A stretch of DNA of 64,000 bases from Pseudomonas persica (GTDB lineage Bacteria > Pseudomonadota > Gammaproteobacteria > Pseudomonadales > Pseudomonadaceae). How positions within the stretch are numbered: position 1 is the stretch's first letter; each line of letters opens with the position of its first letter. A model generated the notes under the pieces. The model had not been told where the DNA came from, did no database searches, and saw only the letters and a list, made by a program, of their open reading frames with translations. Of this stretch, positions 1 to 8,469 are shown one piece after another. Where the stretch lies: contig NZ_OLKL01000039.1 in NCBI RefSeq assembly GCF_900291015.1, forward strand, positions 238 to 64,237. Reading direction: 5' to 3'. The translations under genes were made by a program, and so were the position numbers.

Positions 1-520
1 CCCTGTGGGAGGCATATGCCGGCAGGCGAGTTGACCCGGGAGATTGCCGAAAAGGCGCTGGCCGTGGTCGGCCGACAGGCATCTGCCTGAGCAGGTCTGG
101 CCTCTTCGCGGGTAAACCCGCTCCCACAGGTACTGCGCAGCATTCGAATATTGTGGCGACCCTGTGGGAGGCATATGCCGGCAGGCGAGTTGACCCGGGA
201 GATTGCCGAAAAGGCGCTGGCCGTGGTCGGCCGACAGGCATCTGCCTGAGCAGGTCTGGCCTCTTCGCGGGTAAACCCGCTCCCACAGGTACTGCGCAGC
301 ATTCGAATATTGTGGCGACCCTGTGGGAGGCATATGCCGGCAGGCGAGTTGACCCGGGAGATTGCCGAAAAGGCGCTGGCCGTGGTCGGCCGACAAGCAT
401 CTGCGTAAGCAGGTCTGGCCTCTTCGCGGGTGAACCCGCTCCCACAGGTACTGCGCAGCATTCGAATATTGTGGCGACCCTGTGGGAGCGGGTTTACCCG
501 CGAAGAGGCCTGGCCTGCTT
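1..520. repeat. 159-bp tandem repeat array with REP palindromes
   Basis: Three copies of a 159-bp unit run head to tail (unit starts at 2, 161 and 320) and a fourth is cut short after 479. Each unit starts with CCTGTGGGAGGCATATGCC and ends with a REP-type palindrome containing CGCGGGTAAACCCGCTCCC. Copies differ by only a few bases, such as gacaggca versus gacaagca. The truncated fourth start (479-520) reads CCTGTGGGAGCGGGTTTACCCGCG, the inverse of the REP half, which closes the array as a BIME. Open frames through the array are low-complexity products of the repeat and are not genes. Confidence 0.9.
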
Positions 521-555
521 ACGCTTTACTTGGCCCCCTTTCCGGCCCACGGCCT

Positions 556-583
556 ATCGCTATATAGTTAAGAATATAACGAT
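556..583. promoter_or_regulatory. ModE-type operator upstream of modABC
   Basis: The sequence ATCGCTATATA, a six-base spacer, then AATATAACGAT forms an inverted repeat. It matches the known enterobacterial ModE box (ATCGCTATATA-N6-TATATAACGAT) at nearly every position. It lies 22 bases before the modA ATG, where a repressor would block transcription of the molybdate transporter when molybdate is plentiful. No modE gene is in the window, so the regulator must be elsewhere. Confidence 0.8.
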
Positions 584-604
584 AACCTCCGAGGAGCTGT
601 GTTG

Positions 605-1363
605 ATGCGTATCCGCCCTTCCTGCCTGGCCGCCACCACCCTGGCCAGCCTGCTCGCCTTCAACACTGCCTGGGCCGGTGAAGTCCAGGTCGCGGTCGCA
701 GCGAACTTCACGGCCCCCATCCAAGCCATCGGCAAGGACTTCGAAAAAGATACCGGCCACAAGCTGGTAGCCGCCTACGGCGCCACCGGCCAGTTCTACG
801 CACAGATCAAGAACGGCGCGCCGTTCGAGGTATTCCTCGCTGCCGACGACAGTACCCCGGCCAAGCTCGAGCAGGAAAAGGCCATTGTCCCGGGCTCGCG
901 TTTCACCTACGCCATCGGCACCCTGGCCCTGTGGTCGGCCAAGCCCGGCTATATCGACGCCAACGGCGAAGTGCTGAAGAACAACACATTCAAGCACCTG
1001 TCCATCGCCAACCCGAAAACTGCACCTTACGGCCTGGCCGCCACTCAGGTGCTGGACAAGCTGAAGCTGAGCGAAGCCATCAAGCCCAAGCTGGTCGAAG
1101 GGCAGAACATCACCCAGGCGTTCCAGTTCGTCTCCACTGGCAACGCCGAGCTGGGCTTTGTCGCCCTGTCGCAAATCTACAAGGACGGCAAGGTCGAAAA
1201 CGGTTCGGCCTGGATCGTTCCCTCGTCCCTGCACGAGCCCATCCGCCAGGACGCGGTAGTCCTCGAAAAAGGCAAGGACAACCCCGCCGCCAAGGCCCTG
1301 GTCGACTACCTGAAAGGCCCGAAAGCCGCGGCAGTGATCAAAGCCTACGGTTACGAAATCTGA
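605..1363 (+). CDS. modA: molybdate ABC transporter substrate-binding protein ModA
   Basis: Periplasmic molybdate/tungstate-binding protein that delivers the oxyanion to ModBC. It starts with a signal peptide (MRIRPSC...NTAWA, cleavage before GEVQV). The mature protein opens with VAVAANFTAPIQAI and continues with GATGQFYAQIKNGAPFEVF, the serine-rich oxyanion-binding pattern of ModA. Length of about 252 residues is normal. ATG 605 is preferred because GAGGAG at 591-596 is 8 bases upstream; the in-frame GTG at 599 is too close to it. The stop overlaps the modB start (TGATG), so the genes are translationally coupled. The ModE box lies just upstream. Confidence 0.95.
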   Translation: MRIRPSCLAATTLASLLAFNTAWAGEVQVAVAANFTAPIQAIGKDFEKDTGHKLVAAYGATGQFYAQIKNGAPFEVFLAADDSTPAKLEQEKAIVPGSRFTYAIGTLALWSAKPGYIDANGEVLKNNTFKHLSIANPKTAPYGLAATQVLDKLKLSEAIKPKLVEGQNITQAFQFVSTGNAELGFVALSQIYKDGKVENGSAWIVPSSLHEPIRQDAVVLEKGKDNPAAKALVDYLKGPKAAAVIKAYGYEI

Positions 1364-2043
1364 TGCCCCTGGACACCAGTGACCTGGGTGCCATCTGGCT
1401 GACCGTGAAACTGGCCAGCCTGACCACCCTGATCCTGCTGATCGTCGGCACGCCCATCGCCTGGTGGCTGGCGCGCACGCGCTCGTGGCTGCGCGGGCCG
1501 GTGGGCGCGGTGGTGGCCTTGCCGCTGGTGCTGCCCCCCACGGTGATCGGCTTCTATCTGCTGATCGCCCTCGGCCCGCACGGCTGGCTGGGCCAGGCGA
1601 CCCAGGCGCTGGGCCTGGGCAGCGTGGTGTTCAGCTTTACCGGCCTGGTGATCGGCTCGGTGATCTACTCCATGCCCTTCGTTGTCCAGCCATTGCAGAA
1701 TGCCTTCGGCGCCATTGGCCAGCGCCCGCTGGAAGTCGCCGCCACGCTGCGCGCCAGCCCCTGGGACACCTTCGTCCACGTAGTGCTGCCCCTGGCCCGC
1801 CCAGGCTTCATTACCGCCAGCATCCTCGGTTTCGCCCATACCGTGGGTGAGTTCGGCGTGGTGTTGATGATTGGCGGCAACATCCCCGACAAGACACGCG
1901 TGGTCTCGGTGCAGATCTTCGACCATGTCGAGGCCATGGCCTATCCGCAAGCACACTGGCTGGCCGGTGCCATGCTGCTGTTCTCGTTCCTGGTGCTGCT
2001 CCTGCTGTACGCTGGACGCCGCGGCAAAGCTGGCTGGAGCTGA
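1363..2043 (+). CDS. modB: molybdate ABC transporter permease ModB
   Basis: Inner-membrane permease of the molybdate importer, 226 residues with about five hydrophobic helices. The EAA loop that docks to the ATPase is visible as EVAATLRASPWDTFVHVVLPLARPG (key residues EAA...G around residues 125-150). ATG 1363 overlaps the modA stop by one base. An in-frame extension to 931 would run antiparallel to nothing but through modA coding sequence and is not real. modC follows two bases after the stop. Confidence 0.95.
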   Translation: MPLDTSDLGAIWLTVKLASLTTLILLIVGTPIAWWLARTRSWLRGPVGAVVALPLVLPPTVIGFYLLIALGPHGWLGQATQALGLGSVVFSFTGLVIGSVIYSMPFVVQPLQNAFGAIGQRPLEVAATLRASPWDTFVHVVLPLARPGFITASILGFAHTVGEFGVVLMIGGNIPDKTRVVSVQIFDHVEAMAYPQAHWLAGAMLLFSFLVLLLLYAGRRGKAGWS

Positions 2044-2044
2044 A

Positions 2045-3136
2045 ATGAGCACATCGATTGTGGCGCGCCTGAAACTGGCGCGCGACGACTTCACCCTGGA
2101 CGTCGACCTGCACCTGCCCGGGCGCGGCATCAGCGCGCTGTTCGGCCACTCGGGCTCTGGCAAGACCAGCTGCCTGCGTTGCCTGGCCGGGCTGGAACGG
2201 GCCGCCAGCGCCTACATCGAAGTCAACGGTGAAGTCTGGGAGGACAGCACCCGTGGCTACTTCCAGGCACCGCACCTGCGCCCGGTGGGCTATGTATTCC
2301 AGGAAGCCAGCCTGTTCCCGCACCTGTCGGTACGCGGCAACCTGGAATTCGGCTGGCGGCGGGTGGCTGCTGCCGAGCGCAAGGTCAGCCTCGAACAGGC
2401 GTGCCAGCTACTGGGTATCGGCCACTTGCTGGCACGCCGGCCGGCAACCTTGTCCGGTGGCGAGGCGCAGCGGGTGGGCATTGCCCGCGCCCTGCTCAGC
2501 AGCCCGCGCCTGTTGTTGATGGACGAGCCGCTGGCGGCCCTCGACGGGCCGCGCAAGCGCGAAATCCTGCCCTACCTGGAACGCCTGCACGAGGAACTGG
2601 ATATCCCGCTGGTGTATGTCAGCCATGCCCAGGACGAAGTGGCGCGGCTGGCCGACCACCTGGTGTTGCTGGAGCAAGGCCAGGCGTTGGCCAGCGGCCC
2701 GATCGGCGAAACCCTGGCCCGCCTCGACCTGTCGCTGGCCCAGGGCGAGGATGCCGGCGTGGTGTTCGAGGGCCTGGTGGTCGGGCACGACCCGCACTAC
2801 GACCTGCTCGACCTGCGCCTGCCCGGCAAGGATGGGCCGCTGCTGCGCATCGCCCACCCGGCCCAGGTGATGGGCAGCTCCCTGCGGGTCAAGGTGCAGG
2901 CGCGCGACGTCAGCCTGGCCCTGGCAGCCGACAGTACTTCGAGCATCCTCAACCGCTTGCCGGTGCGCGTGCGCGAAAGCCGCCCGGCTGCCAACCCGGC
3001 CCATGTGCTGGTCAGCCTGGATGCCGGCGGCAACGCCTTGCTCGCGCGCATCACCCGCTTCTCGGCAGACCAGCTCGGCCTGCACCCGGGCCAGGTGCTG
3101 TTTGCCCAGATCAAGTCAGTGGCGTTGCTGGGCTGA
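2045..3136 (+). CDS. modC: molybdate ABC transporter ATP-binding protein ModC
   Basis: ATPase of the molybdate importer, 363 residues. Walker A is FGHSGSGKTS near residue 35, the signature is LSGGEAQRVGIARAL, Walker B is LLLMDEPLAALD, and the H-loop is VYVSHAQDEV. The C-terminal third (after about residue 290) is a TOBE/Mop domain (LRVKVQARDVSLAL) that binds molybdate and senses transport state. The start is one base after the modB stop region, with the three genes forming a tight operon. Confidence 0.95.
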   Translation: MSTSIVARLKLARDDFTLDVDLHLPGRGISALFGHSGSGKTSCLRCLAGLERAASAYIEVNGEVWEDSTRGYFQAPHLRPVGYVFQEASLFPHLSVRGNLEFGWRRVAAAERKVSLEQACQLLGIGHLLARRPATLSGGEAQRVGIARALLSSPRLLLMDEPLAALDGPRKREILPYLERLHEELDIPLVYVSHAQDEVARLADHLVLLEQGQALASGPIGETLARLDLSLAQGEDAGVVFEGLVVGHDPHYDLLDLRLPGKDGPLLRIAHPAQVMGSSLRVKVQARDVSLALAADSTSSILNRLPVRVRESRPAANPAHVLVSLDAGGNALLARITRFSADQLGLHPGQVLFAQIKSVALLG

Positions 3137-3193
3137 GCATCGGCCCCGCAGCTGATGTCCATTGATCAGTGACCTGATCGAGGCCTGCCAACC

Positions 3194-4216
3194 ATGCTCG
3201 ACTGCCCCCTGCCACCTACCCTGCACTACGTCGACGATAGCCTGCCGGGCCTGACCCGGCGGCGCTGGCGTGGCCGCTTCATCTACCTGGATGCAAACGG
3301 CCAGCGGGTGCGCGACAGCGCTACCCTCGCCCGCATCGCCGCACTGGTGATCCCCCCGGCCTATACCGATGTGTGGATCTGCGCCGACCCGCAGGGCCAC
3401 CTGCAAGCGACGGGTCGCGATGCCCGTGGCCGCAAGCAATACCGCTACCATGCGCAGTGGCGCGAAATGCGCGACCAGCACAAGTACGGGCGCATGCTGG
3501 CGTTTGCCCAGGCCCTGCCGAAACTGCGCGAACAGCTGCAAGCCCACCTTGCCCGGCCGGGCCTGAACCGGGAAAAGGTGATGGCGCTGGTGGTCAGCCT
3601 GCTGGACCACACGCTGATCCGCATCGGCAACCAGCGCTACCTGCGTGACAACCAGTCCTATGGCCTGACCACCCTGCGCAACCGCCACGTCGAGGTGAAG
3701 GGCAGCAGCATTCGCTTCCAGTTCCGCGGCAAGCGCGGCGTCGAGCACAACGTCAGCCTCAACGATCGGCGCCTGGCCAACCTGCTCAAACGCTGCATGG
3801 AGTTGCCCGGGCAAGCGCTGTTCCAGTACCTGGACGACGACGGCCAGCGCCACAGCGTCGGCTCCAGCGAGGTCAACCAGTTTCTGCAGCAACTGACCGG
3901 CGCCGACTTCACCGCCAAGGACTACCGCACCTGGGCCGGTAGCAGCCTGGCCCTGGACCTGCTCAGGCCATTGGCCTGGGAGCCCGAGAGCGAAGCCAGA
4001 CGCCAGGTCGCCGCGATCGTTCGCCAGGTAGCCACACGCCTGGGTAACACGCCAGCGGTGTGCAGGCGCTGCTACATCCACCCGGCTGTACTTGAACACT
4101 ACGCCTTGGGGCGTCTGGCCAACTTGCCGAAAAACCGTGCACGCAAAGGCCTGGACCGCGAAGAAGTGGCCTTGCTGTTATTTCTTCAGGCACTCGAGGA
4201 ACAGGATGACCATTAA
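3194..4216 (+). CDS. DNA topoisomerase IB
   Basis: Poxvirus/bacterial-type type IB topoisomerase (340 residues), which relaxes supercoils by a transient 3'-phosphotyrosine link. Visible motifs are the N-terminal region RRWRGRFIYLDANGQ, the catalytic-domain RIGNQRYLRDNQSYGLTTLRNRHV (arginine near residue 140), KDYRTWAGS and the active-site tyrosine in NTPAVCRRCYIHP close to the C-terminus. All catalytic residues appear present. It lies 57 bases after modC and before csrA. Bacterial members are common in Pseudomonas and their physiological role is poorly defined. Confidence 0.92.
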   Translation: MLDCPLPPTLHYVDDSLPGLTRRRWRGRFIYLDANGQRVRDSATLARIAALVIPPAYTDVWICADPQGHLQATGRDARGRKQYRYHAQWREMRDQHKYGRMLAFAQALPKLREQLQAHLARPGLNREKVMALVVSLLDHTLIRIGNQRYLRDNQSYGLTTLRNRHVEVKGSSIRFQFRGKRGVEHNVSLNDRRLANLLKRCMELPGQALFQYLDDDGQRHSVGSSEVNQFLQQLTGADFTAKDYRTWAGSSLALDLLRPLAWEPESEARRQVAAIVRQVATRLGNTPAVCRRCYIHPAVLEHYALGRLANLPKNRARKGLDREEVALLLFLQALEEQDDH

Positions 4217-4300
4217 CCAGGTCTATTCCGCCCATGATGCGAAGAAATTTCCCATTGGCCGCCAAGCCCCCTATTCTTGCCACCGAGCACCTTGGCCGAC

Positions 4301-4463
4301 AAACCGCTGGCGGTTTGCTTCGGCACCTGCAACTGAAGACACGCAACAGAATTTGTCTGTCGGGGAATTACTATCCGCCGAAAGCGTCTTTAATGAGAAG
4401 GAAGAGGGACAAGCTCCCGCCGCCGTGGCAACTAGCCCGACGGACTTTTACATCACCAAGGAG
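4301..4463 (+). promoter_or_regulatory. csrA leader with hairpin and GGA motifs
   Basis: The 253-base gap before csrA has no gene. It contains a perfect hairpin (AAACCGC-TG-GCGGTTT, 4301-4316) and GGA triplets at several points (GGGGAATTA, GAAGGAAGAGGGACAAG, CCAAGGAGAAC). The last of these is the csrA Shine-Dalgarno and resembles the CANGGANG binding site of Rsm/Csr proteins. Autoregulation of translation by CsrA or a paralogue is therefore plausible; this is inference from the motif only. Confidence 0.45.
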
Positions 4464-4469
4464 AACTAC

Positions 4470-4667
4470 ATGCTGATACTCACCCGCAAGGTTGGCGAAA
4501 GCATCGTCATCAACGACGACATCAAAGTCACCATTCTGGGCGTCAAAGGGATGCAAGTGAGGATCGGTATCGATGCACCGAAAGACGTCCAGGTCCATCG
4601 CGAAGAGATCTTCAAGCGTATCCAGGCCGGCAGCCCGGCCCCGGAAAAGCACGACGACTCGCACTGA
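4470..4667 (+). CDS. csrA: carbon storage regulator CsrA/Rsm family
   Basis: Small homodimeric RNA-binding protein (65 residues) that represses or stabilises mRNAs by binding GGA loops. The sequence begins MLILTRKVGESIVIND and contains the conserved VTILGVKGMQVRIGIDAPKDV strand region and VHREEIF helix. AAGGAG at 4458-4463 is the ribosome site. Pseudomonas putida has several paralogues (RsmA, RsmE, RsmI). The location next to modABC suggests the RsmE copy, but the paralogue assignment is from memory of gene order and not proven here. Confidence 0.93.
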   Translation: MLILTRKVGESIVINDDIKVTILGVKGMQVRIGIDAPKDVQVHREEIFKRIQAGSPAPEKHDDSH

Positions 4668-4712
4668 GCGACCTGCCTCAAGCCGCACGGACGCGCTTGA
4701 TCGCCCCGCGCC

Positions 4713-5066
4713 TCAGGTGCCCAGCAGTTCGCGCACCTTGGCGATCATACAGTCCATGTCGAACGGTTTGTCGAACACCGCGGCGAACAGCTCCGGGCAT
4801 CCCTGGTTGGCCTGCGCGCCACTCATGAGGATGACCGGCAACTCGCTCAAGGCCGGGTCTTCACGCATCGAGCGCACCAGTTCCTCACCGTTGAGCAGCG
4901 GCATCATGTAGTCGGTGATAACCAGCTGAACGCGCTTTTCCTTCAGCGCCTCCAGCGCCTTGCAGCCGTTGCTCGCCTTTTCCACCAGGAAACCTTCGTC
5001 CTCCAGGGCAAAACCGAGGATGTCGGCAATCAGGTACTCATCATCAACGATCAGGATGGTGTTCAT
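4713..5066 (-). CDS. single-domain response regulator (receiver)
   Basis: CheY-like receiver of 117 residues with no output domain. The acidic pocket is DDEY near residue 9, the phosphoacceptor aspartate is in VITDYMMP (about residue 52), and the switch residues are MSGA and DKPF (lysine about residue 100). It is the last gene of a three-gene minus-strand operon behind the KaiC-like ATPase and the histidine kinase, so it is the probable phosphotransfer partner of that kinase. Confidence 0.9.
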   Translation of the reverse strand: MNTILIVDDEYLIADILGFALEDEGFLVEKASNGCKALEALKEKRVQLVITDYMMPLLNGEELVRSMREDPALSELPVILMSGAQANQGCPELFAAVFDKPFDMDCMIAKVRELLGT

Positions 5067-5078
5067 CGGCCCGTCCCG

Positions 5079-6524
5079 TCACCCGCTCCCCTGCGGCATC
5101 GGCGTCCCCGAGAGCACACCGCAGGCGCCTTCGAACGCCTTGCGCAGGGTAATGCCCTGCGGCCCGATCAGCAGCTCGTGCAAGGCAGGGTCATGGTGGC
5201 TGTCACGCACCTTGAGGATCGACAGCATGCGCCGCAGCTGCGAATCCAGCTCGACGAAGCGCATCAGCATCAGGTTGTCGACGATACTCGACAGGTCCGG
5301 GGCCGGAGCGCTGATTTCCGCGCCAAAGATGTCACGCATTTCCCAAGTCAGTACCACGCTGACATCGCGCGCGCGCAACTCGCCGGCCAGGGCGCGGAAA
5401 AACGCATTGAGCCGCGCCGGGTCGGTGGCCAGGCGGCTGAACGCCCCCAGGCTGTCGATCAGCACGCGCTTGCTGCCTTGCGCCTCGACACGTTCGAGCA
5501 GGCGCGCACCAACCTGGTCCAGCAGGCCCTCGGTGGTCGGCTGCCAGCACAGCTGCAGGCTAGCGTCCTGCTCCATCGCGGCGAAGTCGTAACCCAACGA
5601 CGCGGCCTTGATACGCAGGCGCTCCGGCGTTTCGTAGAAGCCGAAATGCAGCCCCGGTGCCTGCGGGCTGCTGGCGCCGAGAAAGGCCAGACCCAATGAC
5701 GTCTTGCCAATACCCGAGGGCCCGATCAGCAAGCTGACCGAGCCCGTGGCCAGGCCGCCACCGAGCATTTCGTCCAGGGTAGCCACGCCACTGCTGATGC
5801 GCTCCAGAATGGCGCTGCCCGCCTGGCTGGGGTGGCTGAACAGCGACTCCAGGCGCGGGTAGACATGCATGCCGGCTGCATCGATGAGGCATTCATGGCG
5901 TCCCGACAACGCCGCACTGCCCCGCGTCTTGCGCAGCTGGATATGGCGCACGGCACGGCTGCCGAACAGTTGCTCGCCCAGTTCGATCACGCCGTCGACC
6001 ATGGTGTGCTCCGGGCTACCCTCTTCCAGCCGGGCGCTGGTCAGCAACAGCACGGTGCAACCGGCAAAGGCCGCATGGCCCTGCAGTTCGGAGACAAATT
6101 TCTTGGTGTCCAGCGCGGTTTCCGCACGCACCCGGGCATTGAGCACTCCATCGACGATCAGCAGGCTGGCCTGCTGCCGGGCGATTTCCTGGCGCAGCAG
6201 CCGTACCACGGCGTCCAGGCCCTCCTGCTCCAGGGTGTCGAAGGCACTGACGAACTGGATCGGGTCGCCGACCAGCGCCGGGTCGAAGAACTCCAGGGTT
6301 GCCAGGTACTGGAACAGCCGCTCGTGCGACTCGCTCAGCAAGGTGGCCACCAGCACCCGGCCACCGCCGCGCACATGCCCGCAGGCCAGCTGGTTGGCGA
6401 GGATGGTCTTGCCGGCCCCCGGCGGGCCCTGGATGATGTAGGACGCGCCGGCCACCAGGCCACCCTGGAGCAACGCATCGAGCCCTTCGATCCCCGTCAC
6501 CAGCCGCCTGAGTGCCTGTGCCAT
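5079..6524 (-). CDS. KaiC-like tandem RecA-fold ATPase
   Basis: 481-residue protein with two KaiC/RecA ATPase domains. The first has Walker A GPPGAGKTILANQLA (about residue 30) and Walker B LLIVDGVL. The second has GPSGIGKTSLGLAFL (about residue 260) and VLIDSLGAFSRL. Each domain opens with the KaiC-style phrase GIEGLDALLQGGL or GVATLDEMLGGGL. ATG 6524 is chosen because it lies just after the stop of the kinase gene; the longer reading to 6590 would overlap that gene. KaiC-like proteins outside cyanobacteria often pair with kinases and receivers, as here. No KaiA or KaiB is visible. Confidence 0.9.
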   Translation of the reverse strand: MAQALRRLVTGIEGLDALLQGGLVAGASYIIQGPPGAGKTILANQLACGHVRGGGRVLVATLLSESHERLFQYLATLEFFDPALVGDPIQFVSAFDTLEQEGLDAVVRLLRQEIARQQASLLIVDGVLNARVRAETALDTKKFVSELQGHAAFAGCTVLLLTSARLEEGSPEHTMVDGVIELGEQLFGSRAVRHIQLRKTRGSAALSGRHECLIDAAGMHVYPRLESLFSHPSQAGSAILERISSGVATLDEMLGGGLATGSVSLLIGPSGIGKTSLGLAFLGASSPQAPGLHFGFYETPERLRIKAASLGYDFAAMEQDASLQLCWQPTTEGLLDQVGARLLERVEAQGSKRVLIDSLGAFSRLATDPARLNAFFRALAGELRARDVSVVLTWEMRDIFGAEISAPAPDLSSIVDNLMLMRFVELDSQLRRMLSILKVRDSHHDPALHELLIGPQGITLRKAFEGACGVLSGTPMPQGSG

Positions 6525-6529
6525 GGTGT

Positions 6530-7690
6530 CTACCTGTTGAGTTGGCTGTCCGCCTGGTTCTGATAGATTGGCAAGTAAAGCTGCATGCAAGTTCCCCGGC
6601 CGGGCTCACTGTCGACACAGATGGCGCCACCGCTCTGCCGGGCAAAACCATACACCTGGCTAAGGCCCAGGCCGGTACCCTTGCCAAAGGGCTTGGTGGT
6701 GAAAAACGGCTCGAAGATCCGCGGCAGTACCGCTGGCGCGATACCCTCGCCGCTGTCTGCCACCTCGAAACGCACAAACCCGCCGTGCAGCCCTTGCACC
6801 TCGCCGGCCAGCTCGACCACGCCGACCGTCAGGACGATCCGGCCCTGCCCGGTGATGGCATCGCGGGCATTGAACAACAGATTGAGCAGCACCATCTGCA
6901 ATTGCCCGGCATCCACCTTGATCAGAGGCAGGTCCGGTTGCAACAGTACCTTCAGGTCAATCGAACCAGGCAGCGCATGCTCCAGTAGACCACGGGTGGC
7001 GGCAACAAGGCTCGCCGGGGCGACGCAGGCCACATCAAGCTTGCGGTGGCGGGCAAAGCTGAGCAACTGCTGGGTCAGTTCGGTGCCACGCTGCCCGGCA
7101 TCGAGAATGTGCTGCAGCATGCGCTGGGCGCGTGCCGGGTCCTGGGTGGCCAGCGCCAGGCGCGCCGAGCTGATGATGATGGTCAACATGTTGTTGAAGT
7201 CATGCGCCAGGCCACCGGTCAACAGGCCAAGTGCCTCCAGCTTCTGTGCCTGGAATAGCTGGGCGCGCACCGCGTCCAGTTGCAGCGCCGACTCGCGACG
7301 GTCGGTGATGTCCCGGGTCACCTTGGCCAGGCCGACGATCTGGCCATGCTCATCGCGGATCACGTCCAGCGCGGACAAGGCCCAGAACTGCGTGCCGTCC
7401 TTGCGCACCCGCCAGCCTTCATCCTGCGCCACGCCCTGTTCCAGCGCCTGACGCAGCAAGCGCTCCGGGCGGCCCTCGGCGCAATCCTGCGACGTGAAGA
7501 ACAACGAGAAATGCTGGCCGACCACTTCATCGGCACGGTAACCCTTGATACGTTGCGCGCCTGCATTCCACGACACCACATGGCCGGACGGGTCGATCAT
7601 GTAGATGGCGTAATCCACCACCGACTGAACCAGCTGTTCATAGCGGTGAGCGGGCATGACGGGATGATCGAGGCAGTCAACTGAAACCAT
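6530..7690 (-). CDS. PAS-domain sensor histidine kinase
   Basis: Soluble 386-residue hybrid-free histidine kinase. A PAS domain occupies residues 12-135 (VVDYAIYMIDPSGHVVSWNAGA, then WALSALDVIRDEHGQIVGLAKVTRDITDR). The phosphoacceptor is in GGLAHDFNNMLT (H-box, about residue 165), followed by the N-box LLNLLFNARDAI, G1 EVADSGEGI and G2 GKGTGLGLSQVYG. There is no transmembrane segment, so the signal is probably cytoplasmic. It is the first gene of the operon with the KaiC-like ATPase and receiver; GGAG sits 8 bases before ATG 7690. Confidence 0.93.
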   Translation of the reverse strand: MVSVDCLDHPVMPAHRYEQLVQSVVDYAIYMIDPSGHVVSWNAGAQRIKGYRADEVVGQHFSLFFTSQDCAEGRPERLLRQALEQGVAQDEGWRVRKDGTQFWALSALDVIRDEHGQIVGLAKVTRDITDRRESALQLDAVRAQLFQAQKLEALGLLTGGLAHDFNNMLTIIISSARLALATQDPARAQRMLQHILDAGQRGTELTQQLLSFARHRKLDVACVAPASLVAATRGLLEHALPGSIDLKVLLQPDLPLIKVDAGQLQMVLLNLLFNARDAITGQGRIVLTVGVVELAGEVQGLHGGFVRFEVADSGEGIAPAVLPRIFEPFFTTKPFGKGTGLGLSQVYGFARQSGGAICVDSEPGRGTCMQLYLPIYQNQADSQLNR

Positions 7691-7801
7691 GCGAGCTCCA
7701 CCGGCACAACAGGAGGGAAGAATAAGCCTGGCCGAACGTGCGAGCCTTCGAGCACCCGCGTGGTTAGCCCTGCGTGATTGACCCCGTGTGACCGGCGAGG
7801 T

Positions 7802-8077
7802 TCAGCGCTCAGGTTCAACCAGCACCGGGCTGATGCGCCGCGGCATCGCAACTTTCAGCAGCCACAAGCCGACCAGCATGATAAGCCCGCCACCGGCCAG
7901 GGCCATCAGCCGCTGCGGTTGAGGGTGTTCGGCATCGAACCCCAGCATTAGCAGGTAACCGCCCAGGCTGATCAGGCTGAGGTAGAGAAACGTCGCCAAC
8001 ACGACTACCTGCACGAACAACAGTCGCCAGAGCAGCCGTGGGCGCACCATACGCCCGGTAGCAGCGGACCGAGTCAT
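7802..8077 (-). CDS. small inner-membrane protein, unknown function
   Basis: Ninety-one residues with two transmembrane helices: LLFVQVVVLATFLYLSLISLGG and LMALAGGGLIMLVGLWLLKVA, separated by a polar loop (FDAEHPQPQR). ATG 8077 is preferred over the far-upstream in-frame ATG at 8176 because the added N-terminus has no conserved look and overlaps the promoter area of tRNA-Leu. I do not recognise a family. It lies alone between the kinase operon and tRNA-Leu. Confidence 0.65.
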   Translation of the reverse strand: MTRSAATGRMVRPRLLWRLLFVQVVVLATFLYLSLISLGGYLLMLGFDAEHPQPQRLMALAGGGLIMLVGLWLLKVAMPRRISPVLVEPER

Positions 8078-8187
8078 CACCGCACACTCTTTGGATCCAA
8101 TAAAGTGGGCAATAGTGGCGTAATGACAGCAAGGTTTCAATTGCCCATTCCATCGACCCTTCACTCTGTTGATCATAGGTGCTGCGG

Positions 8188-8216
8188 TTGACTCAACTAT
8201 AACAATGGGTTATAAA
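8188..8216 (+). promoter_or_regulatory. sigma-70 promoter of tRNA-Leu
   Basis: TTGACT (8188-8193), a 17-base spacer and TATAAA (8211-8216) give a near-consensus promoter. It lies about 65 bases before the mature 5' end of tRNA-Leu. Confidence 0.75.
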
Positions 8217-8280
8217 GCGCGCTTGATTGCAAAGCCCTTCTGCTTAGAAGCGAGCTGGTCGATGCGACCCCTTCAAGCGT

Positions 8281-8365
8281 GCGAGTGTGGTGGAATTGGT
8301 ATACACAGCAGACTTAAAATCTGTCGGCGTGAGCCTTGCGGGTTCGAGTCCCGCCACTCGCACCA
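8281..8365 (+). tRNA. tRNA-Leu (anticodon UAA)
   Basis: Eighty-five nucleotides including an encoded CCA. Acceptor arms GCGAGTG and CACTCGC pair. The anticodon stem GCAGA/TCTGT carries loop CTTAAAA, giving anticodon TAA. A long variable arm (GTCGGCGTGAGCCTTGC) and T-loop GGTTCGAGTCC fit a class II tRNA for leucine. Confidence 0.97.
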
Positions 8366-8375
8366 AACTTCTTTG

Positions 8376-8402
8376 AAAAGGCGCCCTTGCGGCGCCTTTT
8401 TG
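8376..8402 (+). terminator. rho-independent terminator after tRNA-Leu
   Basis: AAAAGGCGCC-CTTGC-GGCGCCTTTTT hairpin with U tract directly behind the tRNA. Confidence 0.88.
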
Positions 8403-8469
8403 CTGCCCACCAGCAATCCTTGGCGCAACTGCTAGAGTGGAGCGTGTACCCGTCCACTGGAACGCCGCC

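Noticed and set aside
1..520. CRISPR array
   Set aside because: Units are 159 bp and nearly identical throughout, with no unique spacers, and the palindromes are REP sequences.
153..605. Open frame across the repeat array before modA
   Set aside because: It is a translation of the 159-bp repeat; the protein is repetitive in step with the DNA and has no ribosome site.
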